A stretch of DNA of 49,319 bases. Source: Fragilariopsis cylindrus CCMP1102 (lineage: Eukaryota > Bacillariophyta > Bacillariophyceae > Bacillariales > Bacillariaceae). Location: NCBI GenBank assembly GCA_900095095.1, contig FMBT01000208.1, forward strand, positions 1 through 49,319, in the 5' to 3' direction. Below the pieces are notes generated by a model, which worked only from the letters and a program-made list of their open reading frames with translations, was not told where the DNA came from and made no database searches. The position numbers and the translations under genes are program-made. This document shows, piece after piece, positions 20,635 through 31,887 of the stretch (its first letter is position 1; each line of letters begins with the position of its first letter).

Positions 20635-21452
20635 ATGATCAAACGATCCAATTACTTCCTTGTATATGCTGTTTCGTTACTGATATGTCAGGCTTCAGGA
20701 TAAGGCTTCCATTGTCTCCTACTTTCAGTCGGGGACGACGAGTGCAGGATGATTCGACGTTAAAAAGCATGCAAGTTCACGAACGATACGTGGAAAGAAG
20801 TAACGTCTCGTCCTATTTGAAGATCAGGGGTGGTGGTGCTCGCTCAGTAATTTCAAACTTTAATGAGTACATCGGTGAGAGCAAATCAAGGTCGTGGTCT
20901 GTATTGATGATATCAATCCTGATCGACAGTGCATCGGCAGCGCTATGAAAACAGCTCAAAGAGATTCCTCGATAAAGAAATTAATTGTCTCATTTTTGGG
21001 TTTTCTTTTAAGGTACGTAAAATAATGCCAACTATACTATCGGTTAACTTAGTGATAAATTGTTCTATTGATTGAAACAAGACACAAATCATAAACTTTG
21101 CATTCGTTTCTCAAAGTTATTTTTTGATTTTTATTGTCTTTGAATACAGCCTTTCGGGATTTGCTTTGGCACTCAAATCGATTGATGTTAGTATCGCATA
21201 CGCAGTAAGTTATGCATACATCAGAAAGAAAAGTGAATACATCATTATTATTATACTCATTTAATTATGTCTGTACTTCGTTCATACGTTCTTTTCTTTC
21301 TTTCCGATAAGGTGTGGGCAGCTCTTGGGACGGCCATTGTTTCTATTGCTGGCATCGTGTTGTTTGGAGAGCGGTTTGATTCAGCGAAAATAATATGTCT
21401 TGCTATGATAGTTCTAGGTGTTGTTGGATTAGAACTGTCAGAAGGTCATTGA
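20635..21452 (+). CDS. Plastid-directed-looking SMR (EmrE/QacE) transporter, frame interrupted twice
   Basis: SMR proteins are four-span proton antiporters for cationic compounds or guanidinium. Splicing is clear: introns 21013-21149 (GTACGT...CAG) and 21205-21311 (GTAAGT...AAG) join LLSLSGFALALKSIDVSIAY to AVWAALGTAIVSIAGIVLFG and the terminal LAMIVLGVVGLELSEGH. The first span, WSVLMISILIDSASAAL, aligns with EmrE span 1 with Asp in place of Glu14; the span-3 Trp is kept. Upstream, ATG 20635 opens a signal peptide (MIKRSNYFLVYAVSLLICQA) in frame 1. The transit-like segment from FRIRLPLSPTF to DSASAAL is in frame 3, and MKTAQRDSSIKK onward is in frame 2. One base appears to be missing near 20692-20697 and another at 20943-20945. 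Signal peptide then Phe and a basic Ser-rich stretch is the diatom plastid presequence pattern. It could be a decaying gene or hold consensus errors; a shorter product from ATG 20945 would lack span 1. Confidence 0.7.
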
Positions 21453-22163
21453 TGAAAAAAACGGAAATTGCCTCCTCCTGTACTACTGATATAGCACTGC
21501 TTGTATCGTCAACTTTTGGTACACCGGTAGCGATGATTCTTCTCCTAAATCACGAAATAAAGTATGTCAGCAAAATTTGTACAGGACCAACATCATACAT
21601 TCATTTCCTCCCGTCAGTTTTCAATAATGTACACATGACAGTATAAATGAATTTCTGACTATCTTCTTCGAATAGAACATTGAAACTATCATATCTATCT
21701 TGCATATACGATACCTATGCAGTACAAATTAAATATCAAGAATCAATATAAAAGGTTCGGTGTTAGATGCTCATATTGATTTAAAATCTGATTCTACCTT
21801 ATCTATTACACTGATTGTCTGAAACGAAAGATGCATAATTGGACTGCGAGACTATGGTAATGAATGAACCCCTCCAGAGAAATTTCCAGTCGTATAAGCA
21901 CTAGGCCATTACTATATACTCTTCTCCTTTTGTTTTCCTGTATAGATTTGGCCCTAGATCGTCAACTATGCTCATACGCTGGTATCTGTTGCAGTATCAA
22001 CTGGGATGTACGAAAGCTCTGGGCTGATATGAAAATGTATAGCACATGGGAAATCGCATCATCTATAGTACAAAAATTATTATTATTGTTACACCTGAAT
22101 TGTTAACTATTGTAGGTAAAAGTGCGTAAAGCACATCGTCGTAAAACCGCAGAAACGTTCAAT
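21453..22163. other. Spacer, no gene seen
   Basis: About 0.7 kb of AT-rich sequence between the SMR-like gene and the convergent Gag1-like gene. Short frames (for example 21864-22106) have no recognisable features. Confidence 0.45.
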
Positions 22164-22920
22164 TTAAAGATCACCGCCATCCCAGATATCGGTGTAAACA
22201 TTAATCAAATCCGACAACGCCATATATCGAGGGAGCTCATACGTTCGTTGAGAAGTCGCCTTTTTAAGACCCTTCGCAATTTGAGAACGTTCTCCATCTG
22301 CGAAATTTGGCTTCTCTGGTACGGTTTCTACCCTTTGTACTTTCCATTCCTCCCGAGAACGCACCCAAGTTTCGAAGCCACAATTATGAAACTTTTTTTG
22401 TCGTGAGGAGACACGTGTATTAATTGCAACTTTTGGCATTACATTATCACCGTCCTCCACTTCTTGGTATACATCTATAGTATCTGGTGTACCAACGTCC
22501 ACCCACCATTCATCAGGTTTTGGTGCGGAATCACGAATATTTTCTATATTTGACGAGGGATGAGAGACGAGAAGAGACAGTCAGAAATGGAAATAAGGTA
22601 ATTATACTTGCACTAGAAGTTATGATAGTTTGTTCGATCACATCAATTTTACCAGGAGTTTTTGGAGGAATGTTATCACATGACTTACCAGATCTCCACG
22701 GTGCGCTATCGACTTGGACCGAGCTTCTGGAACTTAGACTGGATGCCTCTGTAACAGCGGAATCTCTTTGCTTACGAAGTACTCGTCGCTTATGTTTGCC
22801 GGTACCGAAAAACGTCCGATTACTTATTTTAGATGGCGAAGAATCGGGAGATGCGCTTGGAGACTGTGATTTCCTTCTCCTCATGTTCTTCTTAGCATTC
22901 ATTAAAGGCATCCACACCAT
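22164..22920 (-). CDS. Gag1-like clamp (DUF4050) domain protein
   Basis: Two exons on the minus strand, 22920-22653 and 22543-22164, separated by an intron (22544-22652) with a GTAAAA donor and TAG acceptor. Splicing gives 215 aa and joins IPPKTP to ENIRDSAPKPDEWWVDVG without frame loss. The N-terminal 95 residues are basic and Ser-rich. The C-terminal domain (about 125-215) has FHNCGFETWVRSREEW, then RTYELPRYMALSDLINVYTD and IWDGG. This order (N-x-x-x-x-W-x-x-x-R-x-x-W, then Tyr-Glu-x-x, hydrophobic L-x-x-x-I/V, W-x-x-x-G) matches the DUF4050/Gag1-like clamp domain of fungal and plant proteins. The fungal namesake is linked to TORC1 signalling; plant members are largely uncharacterised. A further upstream exon cannot be excluded, but the ATG at 22920 is reasonable. 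Confidence 0.6.
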
Positions 22921-23640
22921 CTTCCTTCTGTTAGTCCTTACGATTCTGTTTTGTAATTTTAGACGTGAAAAAAAAATACAGTTATCACAATTTAAGCATA
23001 TCGATTTGTGTCGCTTCTTTCTATTTTTTGCAAATTTTTATCTTATATTACTGTTACCTCCAAGCGCGCATCTAGGAAGTATTCTTGTGTCACACTCCCC
23101 TCACAGAAACTTTTGTTGCCTTTTCGTGATACGTTTATTGCGCACCCTAATTTTATTCTTTTAAAGCTAGGTTTTTGGCCACGAGCCAGACCAGACACCA
23201 CCATTGCACTACAATCCATCAGTATACCTATTCTTGGTTACAGTATCATGAAATATTATGATACCAACATGCGTACTTGGTTAGTTTCAATCTGCTGTTA
23301 CTAAGAAGGGAACTTCTGAACGACTATTTGGGTCGTAACAGAAAAGAAAAAAAGAACATCCTGACTTTATGGACATGAAATGATGAATGCTTCGAGACAA
23401 GGTGCTGGGTCATTCTTCTAAAGCTGAGAGGCTATTCGAATAGATTATCATTATTAAGAAAGGTTCCATTACTTTTGACGTGGGTGGCAAGGAAGTTGGA
23501 ATATTAAAAGCTTGACATGACTCCTTGCATTGCTGTCTAAAAGTGATGATCATAATAATGCGCTAACTACAATTATCTAACAGCAAAAACTTATTCATTG
23601 TTATGTATTTCGAGTTTTAACATCGAGCTACAATTGAAGT
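22921..23640. other. Spacer, no gene seen
   Basis: About 0.7 kb upstream of the Gag1-like gene. Open frames here are hydrophobic, AT-driven and overlapping, with no motif. It should include the promoter of the minus-strand gene. Confidence 0.4.
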
Positions 23641-23910
23641 ATGGGAAAAGTGGACAAAGACTACTCGTATAGAAGTACATGGAAACATAAATATTCTCGA
23701 GCCAAAAATCTAGCTCATCGAGGGGGATGTACCAAAAAAGTCATGATGGAAAAACACGGTCGATTTCCAAAGCGTAACGAATGGTGGGGTTCGGAAGAAA
23801 ATGAGAAGGAATGGTCCAGAAAATGGATCTCTCAATTTCCAAAACCAGACAGTGAAAAGGATGATGAAAGGAAAGCAGCAAGGACGAAAAAGAAGACGCG
23901 TGATAAATAA
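23641..23910 (+). CDS. Small basic protein, unknown
   Basis: An 89-aa open frame, strongly charged (Lys/Arg/Glu), with Trp residues spaced through a central block (RFPKRNEWWGSEENEKEW, about residues 41-58) and a basic tail. It has no signal peptide or membrane span. I do not recognise it. Its composition differs from the surrounding chance frames, which is the only reason to list it. It could be a real small nuclear or nucleic-acid-binding protein, an exon of a longer gene, or spurious. Confidence 0.3.
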   Translation: MGKVDKDYSYRSTWKHKYSRAKNLAHRGGCTKKVMMEKHGRFPKRNEWWGSEENEKEWSRKWISQFPKPDSEKDDERKAARTKKKTRDK

Positions 23911-24206
23911 AGAATTATACAGATTAATTGAGATGATTGAAAAGGGAGTTCTTTTTCTTCTCGGTTTCGTCTTGGCCTTCCTCTTCTGTTAAATCGGACG
24001 CATAACCTCTCCCTACAGATGGTCCCGGATCCGAGACTTACAAGCTGTATATATTGTCTACTTTCAACTTTTCTTTGGACTAAAACGATACTTCATGACT
24101 TCAGGATATTATCTTGAATTTTGTATGATTGCATTGAGAACGAATAAGACTTGATTTCAAAATCCGCCGTACTCGTTGGTTCCAAGTTTTGTCCGGATTG
24201 TGCTGC

Positions 24207-25160
24207 TCAGTAAAAAAAAGTGGACAAAGAAAAAAAGTAATTCAAGTAAAAATTGCACAAGACTAAAAAAAGGTATCTTATCATTTTTATGCTTCGAATT
24301 TCTTGCCAACAATCGGAACATACGATAAAATGTAGAGTGCACCCCCTGAGACTGTCTTGTAGGTCCCATCGGTCATACTGCGTTCCAAAGTAGTAGTCGA
24401 CTATACAATATTGCCAGCTGTTTACAAAGTCGTATCTTTGGCGGTCAATATTTTCCCTTGCACTTTTGCCAATTGCTCCAAGCCCCACGTCAAAATCGAC
24501 CGTTTGATTCACAGAGACAAGAAAGGGAGCGAGGGAGCCGTCGAGGGCAGTAAAGCTATTCATTCCTTTGACCGACAATTTGCTCACGACAAAATTCGCT
24601 CCATTCTCGCTCCATTGAACCATTTTTTTTACAAGGGGAACAGTTTTCGAAAATCCCATGACAATCTTTCCGGTTTCGTAGTAGAATCCCACGCAAAAGA
24701 GACGAGGACATTCATATACCGGACCGAAAACGGCACCCCATTGAGTCAGCTTCTAATCTTTTTCGGTGCTTTTCTCGCTTCTCATTTTGTTCCTATCATG
24801 CCATTGAAAACTGATAGACGTCTTGGACATCAATTGCTTACTGGAATTACTCAACTCGTACACCAACATCATATTCCTAATCGTAACGTTCTCTACCGTA
24901 TCGGTCGCAGATGCTTAACGATGGTCGTCGGCATTCAACAATTCAATGTTCAGAAGAGCCTTTCCAGGACATTTCAACAATCTGATTCTTTGCTTTTCTT
25001 TAAATGTCAAAAGACGATTCTTCGCGAGTTTGATTTTTGTACATACGGGTGGTGATCCAGGGAGGGTGATTTGAAGACGAGCGGTGTTGGGACCAGCTTT
25101 TTCAGTCAGTTGCATGTACGTTTGTATAGTGTGCAGTGTGTGGTTCTTACCCCACATCAA
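24207..25160 (-). pseudogene. Open frame with two internal stops, unknown family
   Basis: One minus-strand frame runs from the ATG at 25160 to 24207, interrupted only by TAA (24915-24917) and TAG (about 24751). Across both stops the translation looks protein-like: KIKLAKNRLLTFKEKQRIRL, SATDTVENVTIRNMMLVYEL, SISFQWHDRNKM, WGAVFGPVYECPRLFCVGFY, MVQWSENGANFVVSKLSV. I do not recognise the family. An intron covering the stops was considered, but the best GT/AG pair (donor in CATC-GTTAAG, acceptor GATTAG) shifts the frame. It may be a decaying gene, a gene with consensus errors, or antisense noise. It lies about 460 bp downstream of the PI-PLC gene on the same strand. Confidence 0.35.
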
Positions 25161-25620
25161 CTCACGCTCTTTCTAAAGGGCTTGGCATTCCTCTCTCCCA
25201 CACTTTTCTTTGAAAAAAATAACTAGCTAGTTGAAGTACTTTAAAACTAATGTATTTTTCTCGTATCCTATTTCGGACATCTTCTTTCTTAAAGTTATAT
25301 ACAATAATAATGGGGCCATTTGGATTCGCATAGAAAAAAAAGTAGATGAGTATTTCCAACAGTCGCAGACCGTGGTTTTGTTGTGAAATTACAATCAGGA
25401 TTTTTTATGTTGCTTTTTAAGTATTATTATATTTCTCTTATTGCGTTTTACTCTGACTTTTCATCAGTTACTAGTCGTACTATTTTCGTGAAATATTCCC
25501 TTGCTCCTTGCTTTTTTTCACTCCATTTCACATTGACCAAAGAACACTCTACATCTTCTTTGTTTTTGTTGTTTCTCATTTTTATTGGGGTTTTCCCTTA
25601 CGCGCTAATGAATTAATTGA
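25161..25620. other. Short spacer
   Basis: About 0.46 kb between the PI-PLC stop and the broken frame. It is AT-rich with no recognisable feature. Confidence 0.4.
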
Positions 25621-27226
25621 TTAGAAAGGGGAATCGAAATCGAACTCAATCTCCCCACCATTGTCTTCCTCTTTCGACCACGTCATGATAGTACCTCCAC
25701 CGCCAGGATTAATACTTCCCTCTTCGGCTCCTTCCTCAATGACAATTTCCTTGCTGCCAGCTTGCATATGATTGTACTCATTAAGAACAATTACAGAAGA
25801 TCCATCGAAATGGATAACAATAGAGTAAAATTTGCCCAAAACGCGGTACGCTAAGGTCAACGTTCCAAAATTGCTACCAAAATCCTTGCCGACGTTCAAA
25901 AACAAACATCTACCTCGCATTACATGCGATTGAACCTTTGACGTCACAGACATAGAGGGACGGTAGAAGTTAGGGTTACCGTATTGGACGGTTGCCAACA
26001 TTATATCGAATGCACTAAAGTTGATGCCAACTAATAAGCTAACCATGGCTGGTGAAAGATCGACGTAATCCATAGAGACTAAATTCCAATTATCGTCCGG
26101 ATTTTGGGCGAAAAAATCATGAAGAACTGGAGCTCCGTGTCTCTTTTGTGGCTTGTAGAGGTCGTTAGCCAAATAGACGGGTTGTAGAGACGACCATCCG
26201 AGCAGAAGTTTGACGACATCCCCAAGATTGCCCACACCTGGAGTGAGAACAAATTGATTGTTCAGTAATTTTCCTTTCTTTCCTTGGGCCTTGACTTCTT
26301 CGAGATTCCATTCAAGCAATTGCTTGGAGTCATGAGTATTGCTAAATAATATTTAAATAATATTGGAACAATGGAATTTGAATTAAAAAACAAAACAGTT
26401 AGATACTAGGATTGATAGGAAATTAATAAAATTTGTAGCATCGTGATAGAGGTATAAAATACAAACTGTGCCATTTGTATACTTACTACCACTTGTCTTC
26501 AAGCCAACTATCAGCGTTGAAACAGCTGTATTCCTTGCTGACAAACGAGTCATTGTATTCGACTCCTCCAACCGTAAAATCGTCGTAGATTCGTGAATGG
26601 AGAATAACACACGCTTGCTGACCCTTCATGGTCAGATCTCTTAAGGGTGTTTCCAGAAGTTTATCGACGGACGGTCCTTGGAATAATTTGTCTCCCAAGG
26701 ACGATTGAATGATATCCAGTGCCTTCTTTTTCAATTTAGGATCAAATGCACGACCATATTCGGCCACCACCTTGATGACCAAGAATTCACCAGGAAAATC
26801 TTGACAGAATAAATGGATATCATCCAGGATGCGTTCAAATTTGCATCCCTTCAAACAACCATGGAAAATATAGACATCCTTTCCGGACCCAGCGATGCGT
26901 AAATCAAGGAAACGTGTACCACGGTGCAATTGCTCCAAAACAGAAACATTTTGTGTCCGTCCAACAGCCGAGTAAAACTTGTAGGATGGGATAGAATACG
27001 AGGCAGAGTCGTGTGTTCCCGGGATGACAACATCTCCCAATGCAACGTCGGGGACACTTTGAACGAGATTACTCATCCAGTCAGGATGGAGACTGATTGG
27101 GAAATCTATAGCAGGAATCGTTGGGATGCAACAAGCAACTTGGCAGCAATTAACAGCTATCGATGCACTTGGACAAGTCATCGACCCTTCGACGCGCCTT
27201 CGGCAATAACGAGAGGTGAAATCCAT
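25621..27226 (-). CDS. PI-PLC X-domain phosphodiesterase
   Basis: Likely cleaves phosphoinositide or related phosphodiester lipids. Two exons, 27226-26487 and 26341-25621. The intron 26342-26486 has a GTAAGT donor and TAG acceptor, and splicing joins WLEDKW to YNTHDSKQLLEWNLEE; the product is 486 aa. The X domain starts at about residue 60: VALGDVVIPGTHDSASYS (His72, Asp73), RGTRFLDLRI (Asp108, Arg110) and YIFHG (His122). The two histidines are 50 residues apart, the same as His32/His82 of bacterial PI-PLC, and the Asp and Arg fall at matching offsets. There is no Y, C2 or EF-hand domain, so it is the small single-domain type rather than the animal/plant signalling type. The N-terminus is Cys-rich (about 28-34) without a signal peptide; a C-terminal half of about 200 residues is unassigned and ends in an acidic tail. 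Confidence 0.88.
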
Positions 27227-28774
27227 TTTTTTTCGTTATTTATTAAATATTAAAACAAATTGACAACAATAATTTATATAAAAAAGATAGTTTGAATACA
27301 CCAATGAAAAAAAAAATCCAAGTGTCCCGGGATTATATCTTGCAGATCAATTTTTTTTGGTATGATATACGCAAGTAGTAGTCAATCCAATCGATTCCAA
27401 ATGTATTCGATAAGTGCAACAAAGTTAACAACGTTGATACGGAATTGAAAAGCTCTTGTTTGTTGTACATGCATGTATTGTACAAGAAGCTTGCTGAGTG
27501 GCTGCGTTACAGTTTTAACTACAGTATGGTACTTCACATAATGCCGACGTTCAAACTGCGACAAGATATGAGCATCCGTGGCGAAGACCAAATAATGCTA
27601 AAGCCTAAGTAGAGAGAATAAAGCAAGCGCTAATAGAAAGTTGGAGGCCTAAATTACTTACAAAAACCTCCCCGGGCTTGATTGAGTTACAGAGTACGTA
27701 TGTAACTAAGAAATAAACAATTGCGTTAGATATATTTTTAATTGTTTTATTTTTAAGAAGTCTTATTTTTAAATCAGTTTTTCCCATTAATGGTAGTAAA
27801 AACGACTAAGGCAAACGGCTTAAATTGTTTTTACTGAAATTCTTCTTTACACGTCTCATTTACATATTATACACTTTTTGATATACCGTGATCCTACTTC
27901 AACCGATTACTATAATATATTACATTATAACTTCTATTCCATCTTCCATTAACTGGCCACACCATACCAGTGGTTCTTTCTGTATTTAAAGCCCCCATTT
28001 GCTCTTGCATTACACTGTGTTAGAAATCTGAAATTTTGTTGTTTTGCAGTACTGTAGCAGTCACTGTACTGAATTTTTAATGTGATTTTTATGTTTAAAA
28101 CACTGCAAATGTGCACATTTTCTACTAAGGATCCAATGTAGTAAAAGTACAAAACAAATTGCTGTATTAAAATATTTAATAATATAATACAGCCAAGAAA
28201 CAACACCGTAACACTACTGTTTAGCTCATAATAATATTCAGCTATTCAATATTTATTTATTCTCTTTTTTGTATAGTACCTCTTATGACATGTTAAAATT
28301 TGACTCTGTATTCGTACCACAAACAAACCTCATTCTACATTACCCCATAATGCGTGTATTTCTGTCAGCAACGTCACTCATTTGTTTGTTTCATTTTTGA
28401 TGACAAATAATAAGCACATAATTAATTGTGGTATTACTGACAAATTCCTGGTGGTAAATTTCAGGTCTTAATTTACCTTTTGTTTGAAAAGAAAGGGCTT
28501 TCCAATAATTATTGTATGCATATGTTTGGAATTGAGAAGATGAAAAGCACTGAATTTTCATTCATATTGTACTGCAATTCAAGGAGAATGGATGTTTCTG
28601 GGACTTAAAAAGTGGAATTTTGATCAGCTTCGAACCCATCCGTATTATTTATTAGGGCTGCTTATAATGTATAACACACATAAAAAATGGCATAGTCATT
28701 CTTCGCTTTCATCTACAACTAAATGAACACTGATACAGTACAATCAAAATATGCTACTAGAGGCTTTTCTAATA
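27227..28774. other. 1.5-kb AT-rich spacer
   Basis: No gene seen. Frames at 27382-27591, 27605-27787 and 27949-28206 (minus) lack motifs and read as AT-driven noise. It holds the promoter of the PI-PLC gene and the 3' UTR of the TMEM184-like gene. Confidence 0.45.
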
Positions 28775-30335
28775 TTATACGAAATGCTGTTGCTGTTGCT
28801 GTGGACCCGGTCGGTCGTCGTCATTGTCAGAACTTGACATACCCTGTAGAGAAATAGTACCGGAATCATTAACTTGAGCTGCTGCGTGATTGACGCCATT
28901 TTGTAAGCGTCGAATATCATGTAGAGTTTCTGATGGCAACGTTGAGCTCCAGAAGGCATCCTTCATATTCATCGGCCGTGCTAGCATCTCTGGTGGATGG
29001 TAGGAAAGCCCTTGACTTTCGCCACCCATACTTCCGTCGCTGTTGTTACTAGGAGGCTGTTGCTGGACTTCTTCATAGCCCACAATGGCTGCCTCTACTG
29101 TCGATGGTAGATATTCTTTATACGTGAAGGTGAAAGAGTGTGCGATTGCGAAGCCGACCATTTCTACACAGATACAATAGTCAATCAGCCCATTAGCCAC
29201 GTCTTCTCCCGTCCATGAACCAATATCGTCAATTATACCATGGGCCTTTAGATAGAATATAAGAACGCCTTGCCACCATGTGAAGAAGACGACACCCTTT
29301 ACACATAGAAATTTACCAAGGGGATGCCAATCGATTGGCTGGCGTAGTTCATCGTGAACAGCATGGAAGAGTTTGACCAAAGAATAGAGCGCATACATCA
29401 CGCTGATATTCATTAAGAAGGCTAGGTAGGGATAAGGAGATGTCCACACAAACTCCCCTTCACCATACATACCAAGAGATAGGAGGATATACGTTATAAT
29501 TGTGAATGCCGTTTTGGCCACAACGTATTGCAGGACGCCGTGTTTGCATTGCAACATAAATTCAACTCCCAGATCCCAAGGTTCTAGGATGAAGTTGAAC
29601 GGGAAATGGTGATGCCCTAAATGTTGAGCCAAACTTGGATCTCTTCGAACCTTTTGGCGGAGCATATTTACCATAGCTTCTTCTCCACCCAAAAGCTCGA
29701 TGACATAATATACGAAGCTTGCGATAACGAATGCTTCGTATAAGTCGCGTATAGTATCGATATATATGCGTGCGTGATGGAATCGAAGACTAAGCCAAGA
29801 CTGAATAGAATACAAGGGTACCATAAAGATGATCCGAACGACATATTTTTGTACACCAGGCATGTACCAATGTGTAAAATGAAGGTATATGAGCCGTGCA
29901 GATAGTATGAGAGTACCAGCAACCATTATGAATGCTGAGTGCCAAGCAGCTATATCGAGTTTCCGAACAGAAAGGGCTCTATAAATAATGATCGGAACTA
30001 GCAATACCATAGCCAACAAAGTTCCAGACAAGAGGTATGCACCGATCTTTCTCATAACCAATCGAACGCTCGAATGGCGTCGGTTCGCAGCGGCAACCAA
30101 TCGGCGTGATGACGGGATAGTATCGTCATTGTCATTATGTTTTGTCGTCGTTATTGTTATTGTTTGCTATACCGTTACTGTCACCGCTGTTTTCGTTATC
30201 ATCAACCAAAAGACCAGTGGTCAACTCATTATCGTCCATGAGACCAGAATCGTTAGGATCACCTGGTGACGATGAGGATGGGGGACCAATAGAAAACGTG
30301 TTGGATGGATGACTCGTACCCCCCGACATCAACAT
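28775..30335 (-). CDS. TMEM184/organic solute transporter alpha-like (DUF300/LAZ1) protein, +1 shift near N-terminus
   Basis: Multi-span membrane protein of the Ost-alpha/TMEM184/LAZ1 family. The main frame (ATG 30055 or earlier, to 28775) has seven hydrophobic segments and family-like motifs: ARLIYLHFTHWYMPGVQKYV, VRIIFMVPLYSIQSWLSL, IRDLYEAFVIASFVYYVIEL, FLCVKGVVFFTWWQGVLI and CVEMVGFAIAHSFTF. An acidic, Asn/Ser-rich frame begins at ATG 30335 and stops at 30135, just where the main frame has come open (after a TAG near 30168) with similar composition (KHNDNDDTIPSS). Removing one base from the A4 run (minus strand, 30140-30143) would fuse them. I think the fusion is the true gene and the shift an indel. 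The conservative alternative is translation from the internal Met at 30055 (MRKIGAYLLSG), just before span 1. The C-terminus is Gln-rich. The substrate is unknown. Confidence 0.85.
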
Positions 30336-31123
30336 TATTTCCTAAGAAATACAGTACGTCGTAAAGTATTAAATATTATATTAAACAGGAAACTATTCCA
30401 CCTTTTGTTTTGAGCTTTATTTCGTTTTTCTTTTTTCTTTCTTAGAGCAACTCGAGATTTCCCCCCTTTTTCTTTGTTCAGTATCGGTTAGCAGATCTTT
30501 ACAAACCAATAAGATGAATAGAATAACAGAAGGAGCTGTTACGCATCATCAGCATCTTCATAAACAAAGTAAGTTCTGTTAACGTTTAACGTAGTAGTTT
30601 TTTGTGTGTGAAAAGATCGTTATTCGTAAGAGATGTGTCTATGTGTCTTTTGTGTTGATTTTGTTGTGAGTCGTGCTGTATGAAGGTGAAAGGAAAAAAT
30701 AATGCTTCTGCTAATATTAAAAATAAATGCGGGTCGATTGAGTCGGAAAATTTAAATTTTGATACTACTACTACGGATAAGTTACGATAAAAATTTAAAA
30801 CGAATGAACAAAGTTTCCCAATTTCATGTACAGTAAGTTATGCAGCCTTTTATTTTTTATGTTTTATTTTACATCCTGTTTACATTGCTCTTCAACAATT
30901 GGTAGCGACACAAGAAAACAAAAGCATACCGCCGTGCTGATCAATTTAAAAACATCCAAGGCACATAAGCGGCAACCCCCTATTATTCTTCCGAAAAATA
31001 TTATGGTTCCGGTACTGCATTTGCGTTAACTTTCATCGGTTCATCGGTAAAATATTCTAGCATCAGCAACAGCATCAGCAACAGCATCCGCAACAGCATC
31101 CGCATCAGCAGAATCGAGTCAAC
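30336..31123. other. Spacer between divergent genes
   Basis: About 0.8 kb separating the TMEM184-like gene from the glycosyltransferase-like gene, so it should contain both promoters. It includes two short ATG stretches followed by GTAAGT (near 30512-30570 and 30810-30840) that do not splice in frame into the downstream gene, and a CAGCAT/CAGCAA repeat just before the next ATG (31061-31110). Confidence 0.45.
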
Positions 31124-31855
31124 ATGAAACGAAACAATTCTCAACATCCACGTTCTGATCGACAGAAGACTATCATCTCGATATCTCTGCCACACCCATT
31201 CAGAATAGGATGCTTAATTGTATTCATTGCATGTGCTTCTTTTTCCTTCTTTATCTACATGACATCACCAAATAACAATCAAATCAATCACATTCAACAA
31301 GATCCGTCATCGTTATCATTCTCTGCCAGTCTCCGTCATAAAATTACAGGGAATATTAGTGATGGGAGAAAAATTCAGCAAAAACATCGTATTGCGATCA
31401 TTATCCCATTTATTGGCGAAAGTCCCGACGCAATTCCATCATATCTCGAACTTTTTTGTGCGACGGCAGGAGGATCTGCTAGTCTGGTTGACTTTTTACT
31501 CATACATGATGGAGTGCTTGATCCCTACCATCAACAAAAAAGTAGTGATTCCACCACAGAAAAACTCAGTAGTAGTTCAACCGATGATACTACACGTGCG
31601 TTATTTTCTTGTCCAGAGAATGTAATTTTTCATTCCCTGGGAAGCTTAGAAGGGATTTCTCGTGCGTTGGTAAAGGTCGTTGACGGCAAACCTGAACAGG
31701 AATTAAAATTGGGTGGATCAAAAGAAAAACTTGCTGGTATCCTAACCAAGTACATTCGAAACTATCCGTATGTAATGGTTGAATTTAAGCCAGCGTTGGG
31801 ACATATATTTCAACATTATCTTGACGGGTATACTCATTGGTGAGTGAGATTATAA

Positions 31856-31887
<32 letters not shown>

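Noticed and set aside
24411..25055. A 214-codon plus-strand open frame as a gene
   Set aside because: It is exactly codon-antisense to the more protein-like minus-strand frame, lacks motifs and reads as a shadow. I kept the minus-strand frame only as a broken candidate.
28600..28650. A GGTTCGAA-like stretch on the minus strand as a tRNA B box
   Set aside because: No acceptor stem, A box or cloverleaf could be drawn around it.
30505..31123. Small upstream exons of the glycosyltransferase-like gene (ATG...GTAAGT near 30512-30570 and 30810-30840, acceptor TAG at 31060)
   Set aside because: Neither exon joins the CAG-repeat leader in the frame of ATG 31124; the first leads to a stop shortly after. 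The internal ATG 31124 with its signal anchor is simpler.
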